Of a stretch of DNA of 64,000 nt, positions 36,870 to 49,798 are shown piece by piece. The DNA lies in contig CM060697.1 of assembly GCA_030686995.1 (NCBI GenBank), forward strand, positions 108,570,706 to 108,634,705, given 5' to 3'. Source of the stretch: Artemisia argyi (Eukaryota > Streptophyta > Magnoliopsida > Asterales > Asteraceae). Under the pieces are notes generated by a model that was not told the DNA's origin, made no database searches, and saw nothing but the letters and a program-made list of their open reading frames with translations. The translations under genes and the position numbers were made by a program. Position 1 is the stretch's first letter; each line of letters begins with the position of its first letter.

Positions 36870-38660
36870 TGAAACAGGCCCTTGTACTGCACATTCTGTT
36901 AAGTGCACACTAATTAAGTCCACCTTTTTGCAAGACGTTGCATATAGACTACTTTACTTTTGTTAAACACATTCAGATAACCTCTGATATCTTGTGGAAT
37001 ATATAAACTGTAGTGGTATTGGAAATAAACTCTAATAATGGTGGGGTCTATTGCAATCTTAACTAAAGATGCATTCATACTGAACTTGATGGCCTTGCGA
37101 CTTAAAAAAAACGCCTTGTTGTTCGTTCTAAAACGGATCAAGTATTATATGGTTAAGAATATAAGTTCTTTTGTGCATTTGAAAGGATCTTTTTGTGAAT
37201 GAAGGTGATACACGTGAAGATTAGACGACACAAAACTACAAAAGGATCGTGCGCTTTAATGTTTATATATCTAAGGTATTGTCACTGAAAGCTGCATCAC
37301 TAATATACACACTATTAACTAGTAGTGCATCATGAACGAATAATTGCAGTAGTGGGTTGTTACTCTCTTTTTCTATACACATTTCGTACATTTTATAAGT
37401 GGTCGGACCAAAAATATTTGTCGCCTAAATAGGTGGCTTACATGGTGGGTCATTAGTAATATTTAATAATGTTTCATCTTCATGACTGTTCTATTGAAAT
37501 TTCATGTTTCTTTTGTTTCTATCACTTTATAGGAGAGTGATGAATTTTATTTCAAAAGCATACTAGATAAGGCTTCTTTTAGTTCCTGTTTGTTGTTTAC
37601 TAAAATGCACACTCATGATCTCCACTGAAAACAAGAGACAAATGCCTTTCCATAAGAAAATGATTGCATGTAGTTTTAAACCAAAATAAAAGACTGAAAC
37701 AAGAGTTCACTTGTACCAGAAAATATTCAAATCCTCATGAGTCATGCCAAGATTAAAAACTCAAATAATCTTTCTCTATTCTGTGTGTGATGCGAAACAA
37801 TGTACTTAATTTAAATTGAACGAATCCATGTGGTCTAACATGCAAATTCATCTTCGACCAGGGTCCATAGGTTTTTTAGGCTTTTACCGTCAAATTATTT
37901 TAGACATGAGATGTGTAGCAGCTTGAAAAGTTAGCGTATTCATTCATAACATAGTGGAAACTGGAAAGTATTGATAGCACTGAGAAAAGAAGGGAACTTC
38001 AAACGGCCATAACTTTGAAGCCATGGAGACTTGCAGGCCTGCAAATAGCCCACTAAACCTCGCAACAGACAGAACAGACCCTTATACTGCACCGATTGTT
38101 GAGTTCACGTACATCAAGTCCAATCTTTCGCCCACCAATGTATTGTCCCTAACAGTTTACTTTTCTGTTTCACCACTATAACATATGATTTTTGGTACCA
38201 TCTCTCAATTTTAATGGTCTTGCTGTCGTTTTGTAATTCGTCCTACTGGTTTTTTTTTGTATCGTTAAAATGATCGAATAGAATAGTAGCATAAAGTGAA
38301 ATGAAGTTCTTTTGTGCATTTGCAATGAACTGTTTTTGACTATATAAGTGATTCATATCAAAATTATACTACACAAAAGGATCTTGCACTTTATTGTCTT
38401 TTATAAGTGATTCATCTCAAAATTTAACTTTATCTGTATGGTCACAGAAAGCTACATCACTAATTAGCACACCATTAACATTTAACCTTTTAGTGCATCA
38501 TGATCGTCTAATTGCTGTATTGGGTTGTTAATGTCTTTATCCGACCACTTTTTTTAAACTTATCTATATAGTAGGTACAAGAGGACTCGCCACCCCCGTC
38601 GCCTAAATAATCTTCAATGATCATGACTGTTCTGTTACAGTTTTTACCATGTTTCTTTAG
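36870..38660 (+). repeat. Old direct duplication, copies about 1.15 kb apart
   Basis: About 36880-37520 and 38065-38660 share an ordered series of diverged blocks. CTTGTACTGCACATTCTGTT pairs with CTTATACTGCACCGATTGTT; GAAAGCTGCATCACTAAT with GAAAGCTACATCACTAAT; AGTGCATCATGAACGAATAA with AGTGCATCATGATCGTCTAA; and TGGGTTGTTA and CATGACTGTTCT recur in both. Neither copy has a recognisable gene. Confidence 0.6.
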
Positions 38661-38900
38661 TGTTTATTTATTTATTTATTTTATTTTTATAGCAAAGTTT
38701 TTGTTTAGTTCCTGGAAGTTGATATCAATTGCTGTATGCACACAGCACACGTAGGTTTCCATATAGGACTAATAAAAACAAGAGCTAATAATTCCAGATA
38801 GTGAGGAAAAACATCTACTACTATAACTTTGTAGCTCCCTACATCCTCTAGTCTACATAGTCTACATAAAAAGAGATAGTTAAGATTATTGATGTTGGTT

Positions 38901-41377
38901 TTATGACATCTTTGTAGGCACAAAGTTCATGCACATTGGAGGATTGATCCCAGCTAAGGCAAGAATTGATGATGGAAGAATCCATAACCCATCTCCACAT
39001 ATCAAACCTGAAGCAACAGCCGGAACCATCAGGCTGGCTTTTTGCTTATTGAGCTTATGCCATACAAACACAATCAAACTTCCCACACACATGTCGATAG
39101 CAAAATAAGCACCAACAAGAAAAGGCACAGCCATAGCCATTGGTAACGGAAGATATCTCCCTATTTTATCTGGAAAAATATCTCTAACCAAATTTGCCAC
39201 CAGTGCAAAACCGAAGAATAAGTAGCACAACTGTAAACAATGATTAGGCAATGCAGAGAAACCTTCGACTCCCAAAATTGCCATGTTTCTGTAGATAAGT
39301 GCATAAGGAGCTTTATATTCACCATCCTGATTTCCAATATCAAATGCTTTGTAGAATAGGAAGAAGGTGAGAGGTGCCACCACACATCCTATGGCGGTCC
39401 CAATAGCTTGGCTAACTAGCATAGACCTTGGTGAAGTCAAAGTCAAATGAGCCGTCTTGAAATCATGCATCAAATCAGAAGAAATTGAGACAATGGACTT
39501 TATTAACCCACATCCTACAAGCCCTGCGATGATACCATCTTGCTTCCCGGACATAGCAGATAGCACAAATAGCGCTACCTTTCCATAGTTATATGCCATG
39601 TTCATGTCTGTTAGACCAGCACCATACGCATTACAGAAGCCGAGAGATGGTGCAATAACATAAGCAACCAGAACATAGTACCATTTGAGCTCAGGAAACA
39701 TGATTGGGATGATGATAATTGAAACAATGGAGAAGACAATGTAACCAGTAGCTGCAAGCCAGACGGGAATACTCTCTCTCAAGAACACTTCATTCAGTTC
39801 AGAACCATCTTGGGGTTGATCGTTGTCATCTGGATCTGTATTGAACAAAAAAGTTAAGATTTCTAAAGGGTTATGTTTCTTTATAGTATTTTCTGCACTT
39901 ATGAGATACTTACTAGTTTTAGGTTTCTTTCTACAAGTCAGATACATTGTTCTTGCTGTAAAAACTGTGATCTTGAGAAAATTGTACAGGCCGTCTCCTA
40001 GGATTAGCGCAATTGATATAAAAACCTGCAAATAGTTCAAATTGTAGTGTGATCCTTGTATGTTGGATAGTTATTAGTTTCACCTTAAAAATTGTCTAAC
40101 CTTGTAACCATTTAGACTCTTCATGCTGCTTTGAGGTAAACTCGAAGGAAACCAAGCACCTTTACGATCTTCAATGAGGGGCCACATAACACCATAGGAA
40201 AGCACGGCTCCTGCAAGCAATGACATATTCACAAGATGTGAACATATCATTCCAGCTCCTATGTATGTCATACTAAAATCAAAGTAAAACCTGCATGCAG
40301 TACCAAATCATCATATCAGCTATCAACATTGATTAATTGTCAATAATGTTTCGTTAAACTAATCATAATCATTTACAAAAATCACTCACGAGTTCTTGAA
40401 AGCTTTAAATCCGAACGTTGGGAAAAAGGTGAATCCACATGTGCCTGAACCCGAAAAGAACCACTGGAAACAAGCCCACACAAAACTAGCCGAAAAGAAT
40501 TTAGTGAACCCAATAACTTGTTTTCTGCAAAAAAATTCAAAAATTATCAAATTGTAAGGTGTAAATAAATTTAATGTTTGTGCATGTGCAAAACTAAATC
40601 ATACCTAGCCATTTTGTCTCCCTTTGGAGTATGAAATCCATTGATAAGAACTGCTGTAGCTGTTCCACTAGGATATGTTAACTTGTAGTCTATGATCATA
40701 ATCTGCATTATTTTGTGAAACAAAATATGGTTGGCCATGCAAACTATCAACTTTCAAATATAAGTAAAACTCACTAAACTATAAATGACAAACCTTTCTT
40801 AGAGGAACCAAAGCCAACAGCCCAACAAAACTAGTAACAAACAGAAAACCAGTCATCCAGCCAATCCCGGGTTCTTTATAACTCCCTGGTGAGTTCCCTT
40901 CAACATCAACACCTGCTTCTTCATATGTCTTCTTGTTTAGTCCCAACAAATAAGATCCAAATCCGCCTACGTAAAACACCTCATTAATCGTTAATAAATA
41001 ATCATGTCGATAGTAAAAAAAAAAAAAAAAAAAAAACGCTTAATAATAAAGATACCTCCAACAGCAATGCTGTAACAAGCAACTGCACAAGTCTGTATAA
41101 TAGTATTCTCTTGTTTGGTAAATGGCGTTGTCACAAAGCCTGCTTTGTGAACCAGTTTCGTCCATGTTTTAATAAACACGAAAGCCAAAAGAGCTGCAGA
41201 AACGTTGAGATTCGGTACGAGACCTGTCGTAAGATTTAGCTTCATTACTATCACACTATAAACCACACCAATCACTAAACTCGCTACGAGTCCTCGACAT
41301 GTTATGTGACTAGTCCATGGTGGTTGCCTTTTCACAACAGTATCTCCCTGATCAGCATTCAGTATCTCCATCTCCAT
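38901..41377 (-). CDS. YSL: Yellow stripe-like (YSL) metal-nicotianamine transporter
   Basis: Oligopeptide-transporter-family membrane protein that moves iron and other metals bound to nicotianamine across the plasma membrane. Seven exons on the minus strand: 41377-41056, 40966-40794, 40702-40605, 40524-40390, 40290-40101, 40025-39914 and 39835-38901. The total is 1965 bp, 654 residues, with all phases consistent. Family hallmarks in order: [142 protein letters not shown] and [20 protein letters not shown]. The protein is hydrophobic throughout with an acidic loop ([11 protein letters not shown]) and resembles the YSL1/2/3 clade. Intron 6 (39913-39836) is 78 bp, open in frame, and could be retained. 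Confidence 0.95.
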
Positions 41378-43005
41378 AGTTTATTTTTTTTTCGAAGCCC
41401 TCAAAATGATATAAATCTAAAAAAGTGCATAGATAGTACTACCTAGAAACAACAATGTATTAAATAACCTAATAAGAACAACAATTTTGAGACAAAAGAC
41501 TGAAAGAACACAAGAAATGTTGTAGGACAGTTTTAAGGTATAATCCTAAGAACCCAAAAAGGAATGAAATGTTTTCTGTTTTGGGTGCACTTATTATTGT
41601 AGACATGTAGTGGATATAAATAGGTATGGAGTGATTTGAATTTATAAAGATGAATTTACCAACAAATTTCCAACTATTGATGGTCAGATGAGTTAGTGGT
41701 GTAATTTCCACCATTAATGGCCTAATCAAAACACTATTTGTACTACAAACTACAAAGAGTGTAGTACATATGAAACAAGACTCTCCTAGTACAACTTAAA
41801 TGTAACTTTAAACCTGTTTTTGTACTAAGATATTTATTTTTGTTTGGCTTGGTAGGCTTAGCTTGATTTTCGGATACCTTGAATGTTGTCATTTTTACTT
41901 CATGGTAACTCTATCCTTCAACTAAATAATGTGTATATTGTTTCATCATTTAATCTCTTCCCTTTATTTTTATTAATTTTTAACATTGTTGCTTAAATAG
42001 AATTAAATCTTGTGTAAACAATTTTCATCAAAATATTGTAAGGATTTTTGGCTTAAATATGAACTCTAGCCATGCGCCAACACGAAAATATTGAAGGTGC
42101 ATCGATCATAGATTGGAATTGAGATAGTTATAAACCATTAGATAGAGACATTCAAGACCAAAAATACTTACTTATAATTACTTTATTTTGTTAGATTTTA
42201 GTTAAAAAGATTAGGTTGGTATAATGGCGACGGGTTACTTGAAGTTTGATAATGATGGTGGTTAAACAAAGTATATACATGTTTTAACTTGTACATGATG
42301 GAAAGGGACGCGAGGGACAATTGTACAGAACAAATAATATACCTTATAACGAAATTATATTGCAATGTGTATATTGTAGCATCGGTAGCCTTCAAGTCTC
42401 TAATTTCGCTATGATAATTAAATGGTGGTGGCGTTATTACTTCAACGATAACTCACTTTAGCGTGATGTAATTAGTTCAATCTATGGAAACCATGGTGGA
42501 TTAAATTTTAATGATGGTTCCATTAGTAAGTTACCACCAAGTATTTGGAAAAACATTATTGGTTTAGAAAAGAAATGTTTAAATTTAAACATTAACTTTA
42601 ATCACATTTTCACTCAGAGAGTTAGAGAATAGAGATGGCTCAAATGCTTTACTTGTGTGGAAATGTGGAATGATTGTTGGTTTTGGTCTTTTGGACCTCA
42701 AATTCACTGACTTCCCAAAATTATATGTCTTGAAATCTAATCTTGGGTGCAAGGTAATTATGGATTGGCTAGTAACTTTTAATCGGAAACCCACGTTCAA
42801 CTGGGCCTTGAGAAGGGAGATTATACATGGGCTAGAATGATCAGAACTACTTGAAGTCACATCATTGCTCCTTCACGTTCGACTTCTTCCTACTTCCTAG
42901 TGTCGACAAATGGGTTTGCAACATAGACGGACATCGGTCATTGGGGCTGAGTTTGAGAATTATTCTTCGTAAATCTAATAAACCAATCATACTCATTCAC
43001 TTTTC

Positions 43006-43049
<44 letters not shown>

Positions 43050-43138
43050 TTTTCACCAATTTAAAAATATATATATATATATATATATCTTGCAAACAGT
43101 AAATTGTTAAGCGACGAAAAATACACCGTTGCAAAGTT

Positions 43139-43175
<37 letters not shown>

Positions 43176-43560
43176 ACACTTTGATATTCTTTTGACAAAT
43201 ATTTTTTTTTCAAGTTTTAAAATTTACATCTTGAAAAATCACATGTAATTTTTATGTTAGGAAATCACATGTGTTCATAAAATCACATGTGATTTGAAAA
43301 TAGCAAAGCACATGTGATTTCTGTAGACGTAAATTTAAATGCTTACAAAAAATGTCAAAAAAAATTCCTCGAAAGTATATAGAAATGCCACTCTATAGAT
43401 AGATGATTTAATTCTCGTCGTCATGGTATGATTCTTTTTGAATAACGATTAACGGTTTGTGAGATATTAAAAAAAATTATTTTAATTTTCTATTTTATAA
43501 TTTTGATAAAAAAAAATGGATGACCAAGATTGGTTCATTGGACTTTTAGAGAATATTGGA
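41378..43560. other. Upstream region of YSL and repeat-rich spacer
   Basis: No gene recognised. Poly-A at about 43010-43045, a short (TA)n at 43068-43088 and poly-T at about 43139-43170. From 43235 to 43325 there are several palindromes of the AAATCACATGTGATTT type. Confidence 0.5.
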
Positions 43561-43572
43561 TCTACATTGAAC

Positions 43573-43977
43573 TCTAGTGGTGACAAAAAACCGGGCCTAA
43601 CCCAAACTCGATTAAGCATGTTCGGGTCGGGTACTTTGGTCAATAATTGGGTTATTCTGGTCAACCCCAATACTAAATAGGGTCGGATATCGAGTTGAAA
43701 AGGTGTTTGGCTAACTCGGGTTCGGGTAGACCCGATTTACACAAGCAAGGATCTTTTTTTTATTATTATTTTTCTTTTGTTAAAATAATTTTTCTATATT
43801 ATCTATTTAAAAACAGGTGCATATATGTCATTTTACTCATATTCACGTTGACATAAACGTAAATGGAAGCGATCCGAATTGACTCGAACCCAACTAACCT
43901 AAATTCAAATAAGATCGGGTCCGGGTATGTTGATCTGATCTAAATCGACCCAACCCGATCCGATTAACACCAATATT
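43573..43977. mobile_element. Possible hAT- or MuDR-like repeat relic
   Basis: Left end TAGTGGTGACAAAAAACC and right end (reverse complement) TATTGGTGTTAATCGG, with GGGTCGGG/CCCGACCC-rich sequence inside, resemble the ends of a common plant dispersed repeat. No matching target duplication was found. Confidence 0.3.
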
Positions 43978-43978
43978 T

Positions 43979-44250
43979 GTGGCTGGCATGAGAGAACTAA
44001 TTGAAAGGTTCACTTTAAATTCAACTAATGACAAGATCAATGAAATACGTTCATGCCGATTAAAACCAAACATCTTTTTGTGGCGTCTCTCTAATGATAG
44101 TTTACCGACTATGTTGAATCTTGATACACGTGGCATTGATCTTGACTCGATGCCCGCTTTGTGACGAAGACATTGAAACTACAAAGCATGTCTTCATTGA
44201 TTATGTTTCTTCTATGGATCTCTTTATTGAAGTGGTGACCTAGATACGCT
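43979..44250 (+). pseudogene. L1-type LINE fragment, zinc-binding reverse transcriptase domain
   Basis: The + frame encodes LKPNIFLWRLSNDSLPTMLN and, after a frameshift near 44155, LCDEDIETTKHVF. This is the zf-RVT domain found at the C-terminus of plant L1 LINE polyproteins (K.NIF.WR.....P...NL..RG.......C..C...ETT.H.F). It has no intact partner domains, so it is a relic. Confidence 0.6.
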
Positions 44251-44638
44251 ACCCAAAATATTAAAAATTCTAATTTTATAGGTTGATAACACATCTCTTT
44301 CTTCAACAGCAAAACAATGTTTTGATTTGGTTATTGTAACTACCCACAAGGTTAAGGGTTCGATCCTTATCACCCCTATAATCATAATCGTTGAGTGAGT
44401 CATGTATGTCTCCATATTATAGAAAGGCAGTTGATTAGGGCTTGGTTCGGGATACCAATTATTAACCTTTTGCCTCTAACTTGGGAGAGTCATAAAATTA
44501 AACACGTGTTTCCTTTATGGATTCAGTTTTTAATAAATCTGGTCAACTTTTAGGTGTTACGCCTCTAGCTCCTTGCTTGGGTGCTTAAAAGAAGAAATGA
44601 TGTTAATAAGAAACTCGAGCATCGTTGCGAGTCATTTG
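44251..44638. other. Spacer with a tRNA-like B box
   Basis: AAGGGTTCGATCCTTATCACC at 44353-44373 contains a B-box-like GGTTCGATCC. I see no convincing A box or cloverleaf, so no tRNA is called. It could be a SINE remnant. Confidence 0.35.
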
Positions 44639-45382
44639 CAATGGCGGAGTCATGAAATCAGATCAAAGGGGGCAATGAATGATGAAAATGATTCGATAAC
44701 GGGGGGAAAAAAAATAAATAAATCTGTTGATACAATTGAAAACGGGTCGGGTCGGTTACTCGCTTACATATATACTTGTAGATTTTATAAAAGCAATTAC
44801 ACGGCTACACCTTTATAAATCGTTTAGATATACATATAAACTATAGTATGTATGTTTTTGTAACATAATTCTTTGACGAAGAAATGCTAACTTGAAAATT
44901 GAAAGTCCGAAACTTAATTTTGAACTAAAAGAAAAGCATTGTTAGTTTAAAAAATTAACTGGAGTAAATAAAGCAAGCTTTTATAGTTACATTATGATAC
45001 TAGACTACAGTAACAATTGCAAAAGCTTAAACGATAGTACATATTCAAAAAATATTTAATTATATTTTAGTATACACACTAAAGAAAGTACACATTGAAG
45101 AGATATTTAATTATATATTAATGTATCCACTTTCTTCTTCAATGTCTTTTTACCAATGTTTAATTGTGCTTTTCATAACTACCAACTATCGACGGCTGAA
45201 AAAAATGTCTTTGAAGATTGAATTGATGATCTAATCTTTTTGAAGTGTGCACTCTGCTTTTTATGTTGAGGGCACTACCTATTTTTGCATCTAATTTAAC
45301 CAGTTTTTCTACTGATTTAGTTGTTCTCGTGAAGCTTTATTGGGGGCCTTTCCCCCACTACCAACAAGGTGGCTCTGCCCCT
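44639..45382. mobile_element. Non-autonomous hAT-like element
   Basis: Left end CAATGGCGGAGTC and right end CTCTGCCCCT (reverse complement AGGGGCAGAG) are imperfect inverted ends of the CAGGGGCGGAG type. They are flanked by a perfect 8-bp duplication, GTCATTTG (44631-44638 and 45383-45390). About 744 bp with no transposase. The boundary can slide by one base because the flanking G is shared. Confidence 0.7.
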
Positions 45383-45390
45383 GTCATTTG

Positions 45391-46028
45391 TGCATTTATC
45401 TTGTTATAAAAATATATTGGGAGACAATATATTTGATCCTTACTACCTATAAAGTTATCGATAACTAGTGTAACAAACGAGTGTAATTTGCAGCCGTACT
45501 ATGATGCAAACACTTTTGTTTACGTAGTTGAGAAATTTTATAAGTAAAGTACTTAACGATATGAATTTTATCAAATAATTAGTTACGTTTGACTTCAGAT
45601 AGTTTTTCTAGAAAGTTTAAATCAACGAGAAAACAATGACCCCATGCACTTATTTAAATGCCGACTTACCCTTCTAGCATAACTTCAAGCAAACTTGTGA
45701 CTCTAGATAGTTAATTGAAAATATATTTCATTTATTCTTCGTAAAGCTCATTAGTGATTGTAAAAAACTCGACAAATGTTTTCCAAGTCCTAGTTAATTG
45801 TTTCTATTTAATTTAGACTTGATATTTTTTTACGTTTATTGGCTTATTGACTCTCGTGACTTGCACACACTTTTAAACAAAAATGAAGAATCTACCCTTT
45901 CCTCTCCACTAAATAAAAATGCGAAAGGGTCACGTTTTTCTCCTCTCTTAGACAACTGTTTCTCCAAAAAACTTACGTGATCACTAGAAACAATAAGCAA
46001 TCAACAGAAATAGCCATCTATCACCAAA
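45391..46028. other. Intergenic DNA, no gene recognised
   Basis: AT-rich, with no frames or repeats of note. Confidence 0.45.
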
Positions 46029-46722
46029 TCATACTATATTATAAAGCATGAAGGCCTACTATTAATAGAAATACTTAAAAATAAGCAATACAACTTTTAA
46101 AGCTATAAGTACAACAACAAATGCTACTTATAAAAATTCCCCTCATATTTAATTCTAATATACAATTAATACTAACATTAAATACAATAAATAAATCATT
46201 ATGTACATTAAATACAATTAATTAACTTTTCAATAAATACAATTAATGCACTAATTAAAACTTACATAAAAAATACAAATTATCAAGCATATTGTACAAC
46301 CAACTTATATACAATTCCTGCATTAAATGTCACTAATACAAATAATAAAGCATACTATACAAATATTCAAGCCCGAACGTGCAATGGGCCAAATGGGCTC
46401 GAGCCCGAACGGGCACGGGTCAAATGGGCTCGAGCCTAAACGGACACGAGCTAAACGAAATTTTTGATATCCATAAATTTATTGTCAAAAAGAACATAAT
46501 AAACTAAAATATGTTCACATATTGTACAAACCAAACAAACTACTAAACAAAATAATAATAATAATAATAATAAATACAAACTAAGCAAAATTTCATCAAA
46601 CTTTTGCCATAAAAAACTAATCAGCAAAGATATTGCCAAAAATGTACAAATAAAATAAATTATTAGCCAAAAAAATTAAATTACAGGGTGCTCACAGCTG
46701 CATCGCGCGGGGACCCTGCTAG
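46029..46722 (+). mobile_element. Non-autonomous Helitron with intact termini
   Basis: Starts TCATACTATATTATAAAGC after an A and ends CCCTGCTAG before a T, so both the TC...CTAG termini and the A|T target are present. The 3' subterminal stem pairs CAGGGT (46684-46689) with ACCCTG (46714-46719). At 46368-46450, units like GGGCTCGAGCC and CCCGAACGGGCACG are repeated. 694 bp, no protein. The 3' part matches the copy ending at 4080. Confidence 0.85.
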
Positions 46723-47199
46723 TATTAGAAAAATCGATGCAAACTATTCGGTTCCGTTACTTTGCACAGGTATATGTTATTTATCAATAAATATCTAATT
46801 ATAGTAAGGATTTGCTATATAATGCCTGCTGAGCAATAGTTAAGACAAATATAAAAGAAAACTTGAACTTTATCATATATATTTAAAGTAAGTTGTATGT
46901 GTATTTATTGTACATTAAATACATGACTATTTTAAATATGTTATTTAATGTCTTTTAACCATTGCGGTTATTGTATAGCAAATCCCTTTACAGTACTAGA
47001 ATGGTACCCCGCAATGTGGCGACGGATATCGTGTGATTACATTTTGCGTTATTTGGTTACACGTTTAGTTATTTTCATGTTTTATAAGTAGAGATACTAG
47101 AGATGGTTAAGGCAAATAATTTTAGTTTGAACAACCAACCGCTTCCTAATAAACTTTTTAACCAACTTGCTTTCTAACAAATTAGTTTTGAAATATTTC

Positions 47200-47244
<45 letters not shown>

Positions 47245-48099
47245 TCTGAATTCTAATTATAAAATACGTAGTCCTAAATACATTATAATATAGTATAGAT
47301 TAATATTGTTATTATATAGTCATCATAAGTACAACATCGTTCGTAATATTTAATCCCCATGTTGTTCTCATTAAAGAGACAGTTACAAAACATAATGTTT
47401 TTCTATTGTTTCTGTTTTCCTTGAAAGGCCTTTCGGCTAGCTCCACCCCTCACCGATCATCATTTCATGGTACTTCCTTAACTTAACGGGCCACGCTTAG
47501 CTGGGCTATAATTAGTCCCTGATCATTCTTGGACCACTTAATTGAAGGGGCGTCGCTATATAATAGGTCTGTCATTATCAAAATAATTGTTCCTATTGCT
47601 ATTATTATCAGATGTTTTAAAATAATTCTTCTATTTCAATTAATATGAATACACTTTGGTGAATAAATATGATATTTGATTTGTGAAGAGTGTATTAAGT
47701 GAGATTTCTCAAAATTTTATGAATTATAAAAGTGAACAATTAATTTAAAACGGAGATTCTAAACGTCCTTAGCATCTTAACAGTTATCTCGATCATCACA
47801 CTAATCAAATTAACTAAAAGGTTTCACCGGAATTACAACAATCTTTTTAAAATAAATAGCGAAGTACTTCTATCTATTGACTAATGATACTCAAATGTTT
47901 TATGAGGGTCGGAGAAAGAGCGGGCAATGGAGGGTGACTGCCCCTCTCCAACATCCTAACCCATCTCTTAATACCGATTTACATAGCATACGTGAACGCT
48001 AATATGTCAAATTAAACGTGTGATATCTCACTTATTATTATTATTATTTTTTTGGAATAGAATTAGATTAAAAAAATGAGAGAAAAGTCTAGCAAATCG
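46723..48099. other. Intergenic DNA, no gene recognised
   Basis: AT-rich. Poly-A of about 40 bases at 47202-47241. No other feature identified. Confidence 0.45.
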
Positions 48100-48306
48100 C
48101 TAGACTAAACAATACGATGGATGTTTAAGCCATTCAACCCAAGAGATTTTACTCTTTGAGTTTCGATGTTTTAACCAAAAAAACGAATACAAAATAATAT
48201 TATCTACTAAATCGTGTTTGAACATTTTGCCGGAATCAAATGTCGCTGAATTTCTGTACCTCCATAACATCCAACATGTTGTCAACCCGATAACTTCCAA
48301 TCTCAC
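48100..48306 (-). pseudogene. L1-type LINE fragment, C-terminal tail
   Basis: The minus strand encodes TTCWMLWRYRNSATFDSGK and FWLKHRNSKSKISWVEWL. This resembles the segment after the zf-RVT domain at the end of plant LINE polyproteins (W.LWR.RN...F...........FSW..HR........W..WL). A poly-A run sits at 48439-48474. Confidence 0.45.
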
Positions 48307-48434
48307 TTATATCATATCAGATTTGAGTGATTCAAAACTTTGTGTAAAGAGTAGACCAAAAAACACAACTTTCATGTTTTAAGGTATTCGTAATCCGGCA
48401 ATTATGAGGGTCAAAATTAGTGTCGAACATGCCA

Positions 48435-48476
<42 letters not shown>

Positions 48477-49641
48477 ACTTAATATGCAAAATAAATAAGT
48501 AAATAAGTGTTGTCTTTCAAAAAAATAATATGCAAAAATAAAAAAATAAAAATAAAAAAATATACCAGATAAAGGAGAATTAAATTATGAAAATTATGAT
48601 GAAATCGGTTTCTTATAAAAGTTTGTCGTTTAAGAGTTCCTCATACCACGCCCCAGCAAGATTGGGTATGTTGTTTTTGTTGTGTCGTTTAATAGTTATG
48701 TTCAGTTTAAGTGTTATGTTCATTCTAAATTTAGGGTGATTTTTTAAAAAAATGGGCAAAATTACCATTTTGTACATAACCGGGAATTTTGAATAACTGG
48801 GCTAACTTGACGGATACATTTGATTAAAAACCGAAGTGAGAACACTTGACACTTTCGCAATCGGTCTCCCAATTTTTCCATAGCCGACCCAACTCTCCTC
48901 ACGTATATCTGGTGGTGGCTCAAGGGTAAAACTATTAAAGCCAACGCTTTAGGTCCCCGAATATTTAAGACCCCTAACTTTCTAATGCGCTTTATGAATA
49001 TATAGTCGATCACATATTTTCTTGTGCATCATATTGAGGTCTCGATATATAAAAGACCCCTATTATTAAAACTGCTAAAATTATCAAGGATGTTTGCTTA
49101 TTTATTGTTTATTTTTAAATCCATGCCACTAAGTTTACCTTTCAAAAAAAAGTTCTTATTTGAGTTTAGGAAACACGACTAGATCCATCTTTTTATTATT
49201 ATAAAATGATGAATTGAGCTTGCTACAAATTCTAATTACTTTTAGCCGATACTATAAACAAAAAATGTTTCAAGAATAACCATGAATAGTGTCTTAGTAA
49301 ACGGACAAGAATAACATATTTTTCAACGAACAAACATGAACACAAATGCCCGTTTGTTTAAGTGTTCATATTAGTTCGTTTGTTCGTTAACCAAAACTAA
49401 GAAACACGAACAAGCCTCGTTCAGATTGGTTCGATTCTTTAGCCTACTTATAGGTTATCATAAAATGAAGTTTTGTTTTTCCTCTTTCTTATAGGTTATC
49501 ATAAAATGAAGCTCTTAGATTCTCATTGTGTTCTTCGTTTAAAAATCAGATGTTATATAAATCCAATAAATCGAAAAGCTGATATTTACCATACTGATTG
49601 TCTCTTTATTTTTCTAGTTTATTTCTAGTTTATTTCTTTAC
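48307..49641. other. Intergenic DNA, repeat relics only
   Basis: Around 48645-48685, AAGATTGGGTATGTTGTTTT is close to the 3' tail of the RTE LINE (GGGATTGGGTTTGTTGTTG) and may be a tiny truncated copy. The rest is unassigned. Confidence 0.4.
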
Positions 49642-49642
49642 T

Positions 49643-49681
<39 letters not shown>

Positions 49682-49684
49682 TTT
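49642..49684. repeat. (TTTA)n microsatellite
   Basis: About ten tandem TTTA/ATTT units directly upstream of the LINE's 5' region. Confidence 0.9.
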
Positions 49685-49798
49685 GGTGCTTGTCTTGCCT
49701 TTGGTGTTGTGATTGCGTTCTCTTTTGGTGTTTTTTTGTCTCCTCCTTTTGCTTTTGCTCCCTTCTCTTGGTAGTGTGTTGAGGGTAGGATAGACCCC

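Noticed and set aside
36664..36966. 100-codon + frame (MTEKGNGGWFSGSK)
   Set aside because: No recognisable domain; it overlaps the diverged duplication and has no conserved counterpart in the second copy.
44350..44373. tRNA gene suggested by GGTTCGATCC
   Set aside because: No A box at the right distance and no cloverleaf.
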